Assembly (NCBI GenBank): GCA_021628825.1
Contig: JAJXRY010000001.1
Coordinates: 1,488,001-1,552,000, forward strand
Direction: 5' to 3'
Source of the DNA: Lachnospiraceae bacterium
GTDB taxonomy: Bacteria > Bacillota > Clostridia > Lachnospirales > Lachnospiraceae
Length of the DNA stretch: 64,000 nucleotides
Shown here: one piece after another, positions 38,095 through 50,177 of the stretch
Layout of the letters: every line of letters starts with the position of its first letter
How positions within the stretch are numbered: position 1 is the first letter of the stretch
The notes under the pieces: model-generated
What the model was told of the DNA's origin: nothing
The model's input: the letters and a program-made list of their open reading frames with translations, nothing else
Database searches by the model: none
Program-made: the position numbers and the translations under genes

Positions 38095-39203
38095 TCATGT
38101 AGCTTTCTTCTTTTTGGTAATCCCAAGAATCAGGAAACGCAGCACCGGAATTCGTGAAACAACCTCATATAATAAAAGCGCTCCTCCGAAAGCCGCAACG
38201 ACTGTCAGAAGATAAAGAACCAACCCTGGTAATTCCGTGTACTGATACAGGAAATAAGCACAGGCAGATAACGGCAGATAATGGAAAAACATACAATCCA
38301 AAGCTTTTTCGATGCCAGCCTGTTTCCAAGTTCCGATTTCCTGTTGCACCACCGCTTCATGCCTCCCAGAACAGCAAGACACATGATATAGCCATAGCCG
38401 ATAGCAAGCGGACTGTCCACAGAGGGAGCTACCGCATAATTCTGTCCCCAGTCCTGCCAAGTATAGACGATTCCAAGAGCTGCGGCAGCGATCATAAGGG
38501 GGATACTGAATTTTGCAAGACAGTCCGTAACCTTTTCACAGGAAAATACATAATACCCGAGCAGAAAAGCAAATCCGTAGATTCCAAACCGGTACACTGC
38601 AATGACCGGTGTATTCAGAATCTGTGCAGATCCCCATGCCGGGATCACAAGCAGAACCAGAATCAGCAGTAATATCCCATGATTCCATCGATCCACCCCA
38701 TGTTCAATCCACCCGGAAAGCCGTTCCTTTTCGATCTTGCGGATCAGAAGCAGCACCATAGACAGAATCCACATGACCTGTATCGTCCACAGCACTCCGG
38801 TTCCTGACACACACATGATCAGATACAGCACTGCTTTCGGTACTGCGGACAGATCCATCTGATCAAAGGCGTGGCTGAGCGCCATATTGAAATATCCCTG
38901 TATCCAGCCGATTGCCAGCACCCCAAGCGTTGACGGAACGAAGAGCTTGCGTGTTCTCGCACGCCGGTATTCTTTGTCCGTATGATGATCCAGATAATAC
39001 TTCGAACACATTCCGCTTATTAGAAACAGAATCATCATAAACCAGGGATAAAGCAGATACTGCACCACATCCTGTCCATGGAAATTGGTTACCGGCCCAA
39101 TCACTCCGGGCGTTGCCACCGAATTAAACATATAAATGACATGGTAAACCACCACCAGCAGAATGGTACAGGAACGGATATGATCTATGTAATATTTTCG
39201 CAT
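38095..39203 (-). CDS. Integral membrane acyltransferase (acyltransferase 3 family)
   Basis: About 369 residues with ten helices. The start MRKYYIDHIRSCTILLVVVYHVIYMF has the RxH-type acyltransferase 3 opening (here D-x-I-R-S with H in YHV). These enzymes acylate surface glycans or lipids. The frame breaks near 38300 (T5 for T4 in GTATGTTTTTCC; corrected IVCFPLSACAYFLYQYTEL); the C-terminus ends LGITKKKKAT. Upstream AAATAAATG has weak ribosome signal. No sugar cluster is next to it. Confidence 0.82.
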
Positions 39204-39316
39204 TTATTTCCCACCTTTGCTATCTTTTTTAACAATTATAGCAAGTTATGTGCAAAAGTGCTATCAACTATCGTTAACATCAATCCCATATCTATGTTAA
39301 TTTCTGTGGCATTTTA

Positions 39317-40692
39317 TCAGTTCGACAGATTTACGACCCAGCGTTCCTTCTTCATCTCATGTGTGGCAACGATAATCTTGCCGACATCCAGTGCTTTCAC
39401 TCCAAAGTACATCATAACCGGACTGGCATTGGTAAAGAATGCCAGAATGAGAAGCATTGGAATCATGACAGCCGTCGTTCCGCCGTCTACAAGAAAACCG
39501 ACCTTCGTATCTCCTCCTGCCCGGCATACTGCAAGCTGTGTATTCACAAAGGTCCACAATGGCATGAAAAGTGCCATCAGCAGAAGCATTGCCCGGCAGA
39601 TATTCTGTGCATCAATGCTTAAATTTCCGAAAACAACCGGTACAAGCAGAACGGTCACCACTCCGACAAGACACATTATACATCCAAATATGATTGCTGC
39701 AGAAAGCATCCACGTCTTTTCCTTCCGGGCATCATCCAGTTCATTCCTTCCCAATGATTTACCAATCAGGACTCCTGTTGCAGTCGTAATCCCATCAAAG
39801 GAAATGAAGAACAGATTGGCAATGGAAAAGCTTGCTGCCATACCGGATACGACTGCTGCATTTCCCCTTCCATTATAAATTGCAGCCGTAAAGCTTTCTG
39901 ACAGAACCCACATCATCTGGGATATAATCAGGAGTGACCCTTTCTTCAAAATCCGTCCAAACAATGCCCAGTCAATTCTTTTAAAGACGGAGAAGCTGAT
40001 AAATTCCGGGCGTTCCTTGATGGTATAACCAATTAAGAGCAGCATTTCCACTGTCTTTGCAATGATGGTTGCATATGCTGCACCTTCTACTTCCAGTCTC
40101 GGCATTCCAAGATTTCCGTAAATCAGAATCCAGTTCAGGATCGCATTCAGTCCGGCTGCCATGATCGTAACAACTAAAACAACGCGCACCTTTCCGATCT
40201 CCCGATAGGAAGAAGACAGAATGGAGGAAATCATCATCTGGATTCCTATAAATCCCATCAGATACATATATTTCTGTCCCTCATCCAGGATCAGATCTGC
40301 CTGTGAATTGCCAATCACCATAAGGCTTAAGACAGGTCTGGTAAATACAAACGTTGCAAGAAAATAAAAAATACAGGTGGAAAGTGAGGCAACCACCTTA
40401 AACGCAACACTTTGCCGCATTCCTTCCTTTTGCTTTGCTCCAAAATACTGAGTCAGAAAAATTCCTCCGGATGCGCAGATCATATTCTGCATTACCATAA
40501 AAATAAAGCAGATCTGCCCGGAAATATTCACTCCGGACATCTTCACATCACCAAGGCCTGCTACCATAAAGCTGTCGATCAGTGATACCAGACTCTGAAT
40601 CAATGCCTGCAGCATCACGGGTATTCCAATTGCCAGTGCCTCCTTATAAAAAGCTCCAGCTTCCAAAAACGTTCCTTCATCCTCGTTCTCAT
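39317..40692 (-). CDS. MATE-family efflux protein (second)
   Basis: About 458 residues, 12 helices, beginning MRTRMKERF; GAGAGGA lies 6 bases before this ATG. A break at the T run near 40671 (T5 where T6 is needed) hides this start, and a frame read straight through gives about 80 false N-terminal residues that cover the upstream region. Core blocks IPVMLQALIQSLVSLIDSFMVAGLG and CRAGGDTKVGFLVDGGTTAVMIP identify MATE. Divergent from an AraC regulator 160 bases away, which may control it. Confidence 0.88.
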
Positions 40693-40855
40693 TGCCATTC
40701 CTCTCTTCCCTTACAACTGTGCCGTTCCCACATTTACAAACATACTCCTTGTTGTTTATTCGATCCTGTAATATAATAATATCTTGTACAGAACCTTTTT
40801 TTCTATATAGAAACCATGTATTTATGTCAAAAATATATCGCATCGGAGGGATATA

Positions 40856-41778
40856 ATGATAAAAGAGAACGATTTCTTTACAAAACGAAATGATCACTCC
40901 CAGATTATTGAATACAATAACCCGCAGTTTGAATGTTTTTTTCATGCAGTTCCTACTTTTCAGCTAATCAGCACTATTTTTGTTCCTGATCACTGGCATG
41001 AAGATCTGGAATACCTCTATGTTGTGGAAGGGGAACTGGAATATCACGTAAACGGTCAAGACATCATCATCCACGCCGGCGAGGGCATTCTGGTTAATTC
41101 CAAAAGAATTCACTCCAACCGGTCTCTTCCCGGAAAAAGCTGTGCCTTTTACTGTGCCATTGTTCATCCATGCCTGCTGTGTTCCACCCGATATATCCAG
41201 CAGACCTATCTGTTTCCCATAATTTCCCCCAATTCCTTTGACTACCTTTTATTATCATCCGGGGACTGGACAAAACAGATTATTGATGAGCTTATACGTA
41301 TGTTTGAATCTCCTGATATTAAAAAAACATTGAACTGGAAATTCTGGAATCCTTTATCCGGATGTTTAAGATCCTCTATGCCCATTTGGAAAAGACCACT
41401 CTGCCTTCTCCGGTTTCTTCTTCGCAGACCAGCACGTTTAAATCCATGCTCCTTTATATTCAGGAGCATTACCATGAAAAAGTTTCTCTGGAAGAAATTT
41501 CTGCTGCAGGAAGTGTGGGGAAAACACTTTGTGCAAAACTCTTTCGTACCTATACCTCCAAGACTCCCGGTGAATACCTGATCCATTACCGTATTCAAAA
41601 AAGTCTCGATCTCCTGACCTACACCCGCGACAGCATTACCGATATTGCTTACGCTGTCGGATTTTCAAGTGCAAGTCATTACACCAGGACTTTTCGTGAA
41701 GTTATGGGTTGTACCCCCACTGAAATATCGTGCCAATACTGTAAAAAGTACCATGAGTTATCATTTCATCAGTCATGA
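40856..41778 (+). CDS. AraC-family transcriptional regulator with cupin sensor domain
   Basis: About 307 residues. Residues 35-110 are an AraC cupin (VPDHWHEDLEYLYVVEGELEYHVNG...IHAGEGILVNSKRIHS), with HWHE-D-x-E as usual sugar-sensor motif; the C-terminus has two helix-turn-helix units (VSLEEISAAGSVGKTLCAKLFRTYT and SITDIAYAVGFSSASHYTRTFREVMGCTPTE). The frame breaks at the A7 run near 41327 (corrected NIELEILESFIRMFKILYAHLEK). GGAGGG precedes the ATG. Flanked by a MATE gene and a convergent alpha-xylosidase; it may answer to an oligosaccharide. Confidence 0.88.
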
Positions 41779-41786
41779 TAACATCT

Positions 41787-41835
41787 AAAAAAATACCTCA
41801 GGGAGAAAAATGAGTTCCTTTCTCCCGGAGGTATT
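41787..41835. terminator. Strong bidirectional terminator between araC-type gene and GH31
   Basis: AATACCTC-x-GGGAGAAA with TTTCTCCC-x-GAGGTATT (41792-41835); T7 on the minus side, so best for the GH31 gene. Confidence 0.8.
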
Positions 41836-41925
41836 CCGACTTTGTGATGATATGATTAATATTAATGTTACTATTTATATGGAAATTGTTTCATCACTAC
41901 TTTCACAACTTATTCCGGCAACAGC

Positions 41926-44269
41926 CTACAGGGTAACAGTAACCTCTGCATTTCCGGAAAGGCTGATTACAGTATCCTTGCCTTCGGTCTTCACATCACC
42001 TGCAGATACGGAAGCAGCAGCCACATTTACAAGGCGGACAGCGTAGTTCCTGTCACTCTTAACGGTGATATGGATCTGATTTCCTTCTCTCTTTGCCGTC
42101 ATAGCAATCTCTTCCTTCTGATCCATGCCATAAACAACTGCTTCTGCATTCTTGCCATCCTTTAATGCATAAAGCCGTAATTCTGCGCCATCGCCATAAT
42201 CGTAATCCGGCTTGTCATCATGTGCACCTATTGCTACGATAGAGTTCTCCTTCACCATAAGAGGAATGCTTAAGTAGCCGTGCTTTTCGGTAATCCATCC
42301 ACAGCCTTCCTTTTCTTCTCCGGTAAAGAAGTCGGTCCAGGTTCCCTTCGGCAGATAGTACTCAGCCATGCTCTGGTCGTTGAAGATCGGAGCAACCAGA
42401 AGGTTATCACCCAGCATATACTGCTTATCCACATAATGACAGGTTTTATCCTCGGTATATTCCAGAACCATGCTTCTCATGGTCGGAACACCGGTAACGG
42501 AGGTTTCAATCGCGGTCTTGTAAAGGTAAGGCATTAGGCGCGCCTTTAATCTGGTGAAGAAACGAACCACATCTACCGCTTCATCATCATAAACCCACGG
42601 TACTCTGTAAGAGGAGCTTCCGTGCAGTCTGGAATGGGAAGAAAGGAGTCCGAATGCTACCCAGCGCTTATAAACATCTGCGGTAGAGGTATTTTCAAAT
42701 CCACCAATATCATGTGCCCAGAATCCGAATCCGCTCATTAACAGGGACAGACCGCCGCGAAGGCTTTCTTCCATGGATTCATAATCGGACCAGCAGTCAC
42801 CGCCCCAGTGTACCGGGAACTTCTGACCGCCAACAGTTGCGGAACGTGCAAAGAGAACAGCCTGTCCTTTGCCTCTCTTACGCTCTAATAATTCGTAAAC
42901 ACACTTGTTGTAAAGGAAAGTGTAGTAGTTGTGCATCTTCTTCGGATCGGAGCCATCATGGTAAACCACACCTTCGGAAGGAATTCTCTCACCGAAGTCG
43001 GTCTTGAAGCAGTCAACCCCCATATCAAGCAGAACCTCCAGCTTGCTCTGGAACCACTTGTAAGCTTCCGGATTCGTAAAGTCTACGATTGCCATGCCCG
43101 GCTGCCACATATCCCATTGCCATACCTGACCGTTCGTTCTCTTAATAAAGTAGCCCTTTTCCATACCTTCATTGAAAAGTACGGATTCCTGACCGATGTA
43201 GCTGTTGATCCAGACGCAGATGTTCAGTCCCTTTGCCTTAATTCTCTTAAGGAGTCCTGCCGGATCCGGGAATACACGGTTATCCCATACGAAATCACTC
43301 CAATGGAATTCCTTCATCCAGAAGCAGTCGAAATGGAAGGTTCTAAGCGGAATTCCACGGTCTAACATTCCATCAATGAAGCTCATAACAGTTGCTTCAT
43401 CATAGTTCGTGGTAAAGGAAGTGGAGAGCCACAGTCCAAAGGTCCAAGGTGCCGGAAGAGACGGCTTACCGGTAAGGTCGGTATAACGTGTCAGTACCTC
43501 CTTCATGGTCGGTCCGTTAATGAGGAAGTAATCCAGATAGCCACCAGGTACGGAAAATTCGGTTCTGGTTACCATTTCGGTTGCAACTTCGATGGAAACC
43601 TTCTCCGGATGATTAACAAGGACACCATATCCCTTATTGGTAATAAAGAACGGAATGTTCTTGTAGGACTGCTCGGTGCTGGTACCACCATCAGCGTTCC
43701 AGATGTCAATGCTCTGTCCATTCTTTACAAAAGGAGTGAAACGCTCTCCGGTACCATAAACCAGTTCGCCAACCGATAAGGAAAGCATCTGGCGCATATA
43801 GGTTTCTTCTGCGTCCGTATCGTTATAGGCAAAGCCCTTGAAATCAGTCTTCATAAGTGCAAGGTCACGTCCTGCACTTCTGGTAATCATTTCGCCATTG
43901 CGGTAATAGGTCATGGACCAGTTTTTCTTCGTAATGACTAAGGTCAGCTCGCCGCTCTTAATGCTGATCTCTTCTTCGCTGTCTGTTACATCCAGCGGAA
44001 GCTCTTCCTTAAGCTCCAGTTCAAAGGAAGGAGTATTCACCACTTCTCCCTTATAATGATAAGTACGCACTCTTAAAATTTCCGGTGCCGGAGAGGTAAT
44101 CTCCAGTGTCAGGTTGATACCGCCCAAGGTATCTCCTCTTGTCACGATGTGCGCGGTCGGTGCGCAGATGGTGACTTTCTTTTCTTCGATCCTGGTGAAG
44201 TATGCTTCTGCAGGTGCAAAAACAGCTGCAGCCTTCCTTCTGTAACCAGCATCCGTTACTGAATTTCAT
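41926..44269 (-). CDS. Glycoside hydrolase family 31 alpha-xylosidase (YicI-like)
   Basis: About 780 residues. Nucleophile Asp in CFKTDFGERIP, acid/base Asp in HWGGDCWSDYES, substrate block FHFDCFWMKEFHWSDFVWDNRVFPDP, the last typical of YicI alpha-xylosidases. No signal peptide. The frame breaks near 44217 (TGTTTTTGCACC has one T too many; corrected CFAPAEAYFTRIEEKKVTICAPTAHI). Start ATG at 44269 behind GTAGGTAAC. It releases xylose from xyloglucan oligosaccharides; with the GH9 and GH2 genes in the window this fits uptake and internal breakdown of hemicellulose fragments. Confidence 0.92.
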
Positions 44270-44490
44270 GTTGTTACCTACCCTTTCTTTTCGTTTTTGT
44301 TGCTGCTTTTGTTTCCTTAATTATTTACTGTTTCCTTCCGGTATGGATCATACCCATTTCGATTATAATGATAGCATATAATGTTTTTATTCCATTCTTT
44401 AATTATTTTTTTACTGTTCTGACACAATATTGACATTTGCTTTTTTTCGAATTGTTTATGCTACGCTTTTCGGGAAGAAAGGATCCCGAT

Positions 44491-46073
44491 ATGAACAAAA
44501 GAATCTATGAAACGATGCATCTATCCGATGAGAAAATACAGAAGTTATTATTTATCCTCATTTTGATCCTTGGGATCGGAGCTCGGTTATGGATGTCCGG
44601 TGATGTACCGGGTGGAATCAATCAGGATGAGGCATTTGCTGCACGGGAAGCATGGTCCCTGCTGCATTACGGAAAGGACTCCTTTGGATACTCCTGTCCC
44701 ATGTATCTGATGGCATGGGGAAGCGGCATGAGCGCCTTAAATACCTATCTGATGATACCATTTATTGCACTTTTCGGCATGCATACCTGGGTCTTCCGTC
44801 TGCCACAGATGCTGATTGGCATCTTATCCCTGTTTGCCATAGAAGAAATTGTGGGCAAAGTATCCAACTGGAAATGTTCCTTACTTGCCATGTTCCTTTT
44901 AGCGATCAGTCCCTGGCATATCATGCTTTCCCGATGGGCGTTGGACTGTAATCTGGTCGTGGGATTCCTGTTGTTCGGACTGTTATTCTTTATTTATGGA
45001 ACGGAAAAACAACCCTTCTTCATTCTGTCTGCCGTATTTTATGGTTTGAGCCTGTATTGCTATGCTGCAATATGGCCAATTGTTCCCATAATGATCCTGT
45101 TGCAGGGATTGTACCTTTTATATGTACATAAAGTAAAGATCACAAAATATATTGTGATTGCGATGATCACCTTTGTCCTGTTTGCGATCCCCATTCTTCT
45201 TTTTTTATCTCGTAAATATGGACATCCTGCCGGAGATTGTAACGCCGTGGTTCTCCGTTCCGCGTCTGATCTATTTCCGCGGTTCGGAATTTTTCCATTC
45301 TGGATATTCCGGGGAAATTTAACGCTCTGCTTCAGCTTCTTTTTAACGGAAAAAAAGATGACTGCTATTGGAACAGCACCGCCGAATTCGGACTTTATTA
45401 TAAATATGGACTGGTATTTACCGTAACTGGGTTTGCCGTCTGCGTGACACGGACCTGGAAGAGTCTGAAAACTCGAACATATCATGGATATACGTTCTTC
45501 ATGATCCAGTTCCTGCTGGCCGTGATTCTCGGAATGCTGATCCACGTCAATGTGAACCGGATCAACTGCATTCATACATGGATTCTGATTTTTATGGCGA
45601 TTGGAATCGAGCAGTACATCCGGCTGTTTAAAAAGATTTTTCCTCATATAGATGTGGTGATCGCTGCATTATATCTTGTGGCATTTATTTCTTTTGAGCA
45701 TTTTTACTTTACAACATATGCAGACAATATCAGTCAATATTTTAAAAAGGGTATAGAACCGGCCGTTCTCTACGCTGAAAACCAGCATGACGCAGGTCAG
45801 TCCATCCATGTTGGAGATTCCTTTAATTATGAGCAGATTCTGGTATTTTCAACAATCACCCCGGATGAATACAAAACCTCCGTGGAATATACCAATTATC
45901 CGGCTGCCTTTTTAGACATCAGCCAATGCCAGAACTACATCTTTCACAGTTATCCGACGGGTGAAAATGGCATTTATCTCTTATACGGATTGTCCGAAGA
46001 GGATAAAACCAATTACGAACAGCTGGGATATCAGGTTACACGCTTTGATACCGTTAGTGTGCTTGAGAAGTAA
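44491..46073 (+). CDS. ArnT/GT39-like integral membrane glycosyltransferase
   Basis: About 527 residues, 10 or more helices. The start MNKRIYETMHLSDEKIQ follows AAAGGATCCCGAT. The first outer loop has the acidic pair in GGINQDEAFAAREAW, the expected place for the catalytic Asp of polyprenol-phosphate-sugar dependent transferases, and SPWHIMLSRWALDCNL matches the family helix. Frame breaks near 45207 (T7) and near 45319 (AAATTTAAC) with at least one more between; corrected pieces LVNMDILPEIVTPWFSVPRLIYFRG and NALLQLLFNGKKDDCYWNST. Substrate unknown. Confidence 0.78.
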
Positions 46074-46094
46074 AAAGAAAACCTCCTGTTTCTT

Positions 46095-46310
46095 CTATTT
46101 CTTTTCTTTCATTTTCTTAAGATATTCTGCTTTTAACGCATTCTCACTTTCCAGACGTGCGATCTCCGTTTTCAGATGATCCACATATTCCCTGGCAAGC
46201 TTCACGCCTCCGTGCACCGCAACATCGGGATGCTGCTCCATTTCATTAAGCCACTGCATCAGCGATTTTTCACGAATATCATTATAGGTATGATCCGGTC
46301 TTCCAAACAT
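46095..46310 (-). CDS. Small coiled-coil protein coupled to the MutS-like gene
   Basis: 71 residues, MFGRPDHTYNDIREKSLMQWLNEME..., ending in a lysine-rich helix (LESENALKAEYLKKMKEKK). The ribosome site GGAGGG is formed by the last codons of the upstream gene, 3 bases from whose stop it starts, so translation is coupled. No known domain; perhaps a partner of the MutS-like ATPase. Confidence 0.6.
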   Translation of the reverse strand: MFGRPDHTYNDIREKSLMQWLNEMEQHPDVAVHGGVKLAREYVDHLKTEIARLESENALKAEYLKKMKEKK

Positions 46311-46313
46311 GAT

Positions 46314-48051
46314 TTATCCCTCCTGTGTCAGCATCTCATACGTCACGCCATATTTCCTGGCAATATCACTTGCAAAGGATTTTCCAATCGGAGGCGCAAT
46401 TTCAATCTTATAGGAGCGTTTTTCTCCCTCATTGTGCACCACAAGCGAAAAGGCTTTTCCCTCGTAATCTTCTTCATTGATCTCATCAATGTCAAACGCC
46501 AGCTTATGCATATGGGTATTGTAGATGGTCCGCATTCCCTTATTCAGGATGGCTCTGACCGAATCCCGTGCAATGTAATAGCCTTCCTCGAACGACGTGG
46601 TCGAAAAGGTTTCATTCATAAGGAAAAGACTGTGCTTCGTCGCATCGGCATACATTTCCTTAAACCGCTTGCATTCCTCTCCGAGCCGCCCCAGGTCAAA
46701 GGTCTTGTCCTCATCTGCGGGAAAATGCGTATAGATATTATCTGCCGGGGCAAAGCAGAACTCTTCTCCCGGAACATAAATGCCGCCCTGTGCAAGCACA
46801 AACAACTGTCCGATGGACTGTGTGATCGTTGTCTTGCCCCCGCGGTTTGCACCGGTCAGGATATAGACCCGATGCTCCCAGTCAAAAAGAAGATCGTTCG
46901 TTACCACATTCGTCATGTCGGCATCCTCTGCTGCCACCAGCTTCAGATTATAAATTCCAACTGCTTTCATAAAAAAGTCCGTATCGGCTTCTCCTGTCTG
47001 CTTTGAAGCCACTGTCGGCTTCACGAGCCGGACTCCCTTTTGCTGGAGCTTCTCCATATATTCTGCCCACTTGATATAGTACAGCAATTCCGGAATCAGA
47101 TCGGTCATGTCCGTTATTGTGATCGAGACATATTTATTCAGAGTTTCCCGGAGTTTACGCACCATTCCGGAAATCATATGATTCACAATTCGATCCATAT
47201 ACCGGGTAACATCCCTGGACGGATCATTATCCGCAATCGTCGAAATCCCGATCGCTGCATTTACCGGATTCCTTGCCATGGCATTGAGGTTTCCAACCTT
47301 GAACATAGCCTCCGTAACGGCATTGGAGTCTCCGGCCTCTACCTGCTGGAACTTATAATTCTCCTTCCACTCCGTGCTCTCGTTAATTTTATCCTTCGAG
47401 GTAATATGATCATAAAAAGCTTCCCAGCACACCGGCTTTCGTAAACGGCTTGCTGTTGATGGATAAAAAGCCCGACCGCATCTGCTTCGAACCGGTCATT
47501 CAGATTAATGCCAACTGTGATACTCCTCACCCGGGAAGTATGGATTTTTCAGCTCGGAAATATCTTTCCTCAATTCCCCGAATCCGTTGCTGTGATAAAG
47601 CTCCTTCACATAATCGCGCAGTCCGGCAAGACCCTGTGAATGGATTTCCTTATCCTCCAGACAATGATAAATGGCGTCCACACACTGGATATAATCGTTG
47701 ATTTCATCCAGACGGTGCAGAAGATCCCAGACCGTTGCATGCTCTTCATATTCCTTGCTCAGACACCCATAGTCCTTCAGGAAGTTAATCTTATCCAGAA
47801 TCTTCATCAGAGACTCGCGCATTTCTTTATGATGAATCATGTCCTCGAAAATATCACAGCGGTACTGCGTGACAAACGGATCCGCACACAGCTTCGACAT
47901 CGTATTCATAATCAGATTCTGCTCCGACTCCTTCGGCGTCAACTGCTTACAGATCTGATCCAGTCCCAGATCATGCAACGCCGTCGGACTGAGTTTCTTA
48001 TATTCTGACGATTCAAGCGGATATAACAGACTATATTTTTTTATTACTCAT
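46314..48051 (-). CDS. MutS-like ATPase (DNA mismatch repair-family domain V protein)
   Basis: About 577 residues. Walker A TGANRGGKTTITQSIGQ, then the signature and Walker B HSLFLMNETFSTTSFEEG with the GMRTIYNTHMHKLA switch, as in MutS domain V. No mismatch-recognition domain I, so it is not canonical MutS; the N-terminal half is helical. Start ATG at 48051 (MSNKKYSLLYPLESSEYKKLS) after correcting an A7 run near 48035. Further breaks near 47525, 47477 and 47424 join the two halves (ITVGINLNDRFEADAVGLLSINSKPFTKAGVLGSFYDHI). Homologues are common in Clostridia; the DNA substrate is unknown. Confidence 0.82.
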
Positions 48052-48339
48052 AAAGGCTTCCTTTTTGATTTCTTTCGCAACAAGGTTTATAAATGAACTC
48101 GTTTTTACATAATTGATTTGCATAATTGATCTGCATAATCATTTATCCAAACCATTTTTCAATATGATATGAAATAATTCTGTCTCTTTTAGTTTAATCT
48201 TTTCTCCTTCTATAAGCAAATACAAAATCCTCTACATCATACACTTTTTTTCCTGCTGCTCCATACCACAGTTTCTCGCTGCAATTTCTCTGAACAACCA
48301 TAAAGAATTCAACAACCGCATCCAGCCTGAAAGTCAAAA
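48052..48339. other. Intergenic, A/T-rich, no feature recognised
   Basis: Separates the MutS-like gene start from the terminator of the acetolactate synthase-like gene. I find no convincing frame, hairpin or GGGTA/TACCC array unit here; the MutS-like promoter should lie in it, but no clear boxes are seen. Confidence 0.5.
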
Positions 48340-48385
48340 GAACCCTCTAAAACGTGGTAAGCTTCACCAACATTTTAAAGGGTTC
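48340..48385 (-). terminator. Terminator of the acetolactate synthase-like gene
   Basis: GAACCCT-ct-AAAA with TTTT-a-AAGGGTTC, then TTTTGACTTTC on the minus strand, 8 bases after the stop. Confidence 0.75.
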
Positions 48386-48392
48386 CCGAATT

Positions 48393-50153
48393 CTACTCAA
48401 ATTTTTCCTGCAGGTACTCGGACAACTTCGTATTCTCACTGTAATCCACCGGACAGTCAATGATGCACGGAACCTTTTGCTTAAAGGCATCCTCCAGAAT
48501 CGGGATCAGATCCTCTGCCTTTTCCACACGGTATCCTTTGGCATGCATGCTTTCCGCATACTTCACAAAATCGGGGTTCGTGAAATCCACATAACATTGC
48601 TTTCCAAAATGATCGATCTGTTTCCACTTGATCAGACCATAGCTGGCATCCGAAAAGATCAGGGTCACAATCGGCGTTCCCTCCCGGAGTGCCGTTTCGT
48701 ATTCCTGACTGTTCATCATAAAGCCGCCATCACCGGAGATTGCAAGGATCTTTTTCTCCGGATTGATCAGCTTCGCTGCTACCGCACCCGGAACCGCAAT
48801 TCCCATCGTCGCAAATCCATTTGAAATGATGCAGGTATTGGGCTTATAGCAGTTATACTCACGGGCGATCCACATCTTATGAGCACCCACATCCGAAATC
48901 ACAATATCATCCTCTCCCATGAACTTCCGCACATCATACAGAATCTTCTGCGGCTTCATCGGGAAGGACTTATCGTCTGCAAAGCTTTCATATTCCTTCA
49001 CCATTTCCTTCTTCAATTCCAGAATTTCTTCCGGTTCCTCCTTTTGCTCACAGCGGAACTGAATCTGCTGCAGCGAATAGGAAATATCTCCGACCACCTG
49101 TACCTCCGGCTGATAAAGCATATTGATGTGAGCCGGACGCTGGTCGATATGTATGATCTTATGCTTTCCTCCCGCGTTCCACTTTCCCGGAGCAAATTCG
49201 ACAATATCATAGCCGATCGCAATCACAAGGTCTGCCATATCCAGAATCTTATTCTGGTAGTCCTTCTGTGGAATGCCCACCGTCCACATGGAGTATTTAT
49301 TATTATAGGAAATGATTCCCTTTGCCATCATGGTATTCACGACCGGAATCTTCAGTTCATCCGCGAAACTTGTCAGTGCCTCTCCGGCATGATTCCTCAC
49401 TGCGCTGTGTCCGACAAGCACTACCGGATGCTTTGCTTTGTAAATCATGGCTGCTGCCTGATCAATACTGCTGAAGGAAGCATACTCTTTCGAGCATACC
49501 GGCTTGTTAATCGGCTCTTCCGCAAGTCCCGGTGTCACCTTCATCTTTGCTACGTTGGTCGGCAGGTCGATGTGGCAGGCTCCCGGCTTTTCACTCTCTG
49601 CATATTTAAAGGCAATCCGCATGATTTCATTGACGGAATCCGGATTCACAATCTGCTTGCTCCGCTTCGTGATCGGTGCAAACAATTCCACCAGATCCAG
49701 ATACTGATGGGACGTCAAATGCATCCGCTCCGTTCCCACCTGTCCGGTAATTGCAATCAGCGGCGCGCCGTCCGAATTTGCATCTGCCGTACCGGTAATC
49801 AGATTGGTCGCGCCGGGTCCTAACGTCGAAAAGCACACGCCCGCTTTTCCGGTCAGCCGTCCGTACATATCTGCCATGAATGCGGCTCCCTGTTCATGCC
49901 GCACCACGATCACCCGGATGTCCGATTTTTCCAGTGCATTCATCATATCCAGATTTTCCTCCCCCGGAATTCCGAAAACGTATTCCACGCCTTCCTTTTC
50001 CAGACACTTCACAAGGACCTCCGCGGCGGTACAGCCCTGCTGTTCCTGCTCCTTTTCTTGCAGCTGTTCTTGTTTCTGCTCTTGTTTCTGTTCTTGTTCC
50101 TCTCTTTGATTTTCCTGCTGCTCTTCTTCCCTTACTTGTTCGCTATTGCTCAT
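48393..50153 (-). CDS. alsS: Thiamine-diphosphate enzyme, catabolic acetolactate synthase-like
   Basis: A 586-residue intact ThDP enzyme. N-domain with GIPGEENLDMMNALE and the activating Glu in VVRHEQGAAFMADMYGRLTGKAG, ThDP motif SGDGGFMMNSQEYETALREGTPI, substrate lid GLIKWKQ. Closest to AlsS (two pyruvate to acetolactate), the FAD-free type; no regulatory subunit gene follows. The first 40 residues are an unusual Q/E/K-rich run (EEQEQKQEQKQEQLQEKEQE) not found in the family. GGGAGGAAGG precedes the ATG. The 4-unit GGGTA/TACCC array ends 25 bases upstream of the start, so it overlaps the promoter or leader. Symbol is by similarity. Confidence 0.85.
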   Translation of the reverse strand: MSNSEQVREEEQQENQREEQEQKQEQKQEQLQEKEQEQQGCTAAEVLVKCLEKEGVEYVFGIPGEENLDMMNALEKSDIRVIVVRHEQGAAFMADMYGRLTGKAGVCFSTLGPGATNLITGTADANSDGAPLIAITGQVGTERMHLTSHQYLDLVELFAPITKRSKQIVNPDSVNEIMRIAFKYAESEKPGACHIDLPTNVAKMKVTPGLAEEPINKPVCSKEYASFSSIDQAAAMIYKAKHPVVLVGHSAVRNHAGEALTSFADELKIPVVNTMMAKGIISYNNKYSMWTVGIPQKDYQNKILDMADLVIAIGYDIVEFAPGKWNAGGKHKIIHIDQRPAHINMLYQPEVQVVGDISYSLQQIQFRCEQKEEPEEILELKKEMVKEYESFADDKSFPMKPQKILYDVRKFMGEDDIVISDVGAHKMWIAREYNCYKPNTCIISNGFATMGIAVPGAVAAKLINPEKKILAISGDGGFMMNSQEYETALREGTPIVTLIFSDASYGLIKWKQIDHFGKQCYVDFTNPDFVKYAESMHAKGYRVEKAEDLIPILEDAFKQKVPCIIDCPVDYSENTKLSEYLQEKFE

Positions 50154-50177
50154 GTTGTCCTTCCTCCCTCGTAATAT

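Noticed and set aside
40699..40945. N-terminal extension of the second MATE protein
   Set aside because: It is made by a run-length break near 40671; the true start at 40692 has a ribosome site, and the extension overlaps the divergent AraC start.
45060..45647. A 195-codon minus-strand frame opposite the membrane glycosyltransferase
   Set aside because: The plus-strand frame pieces join into a clear membrane enzyme; the opposite frame has no family features and no ribosome site.
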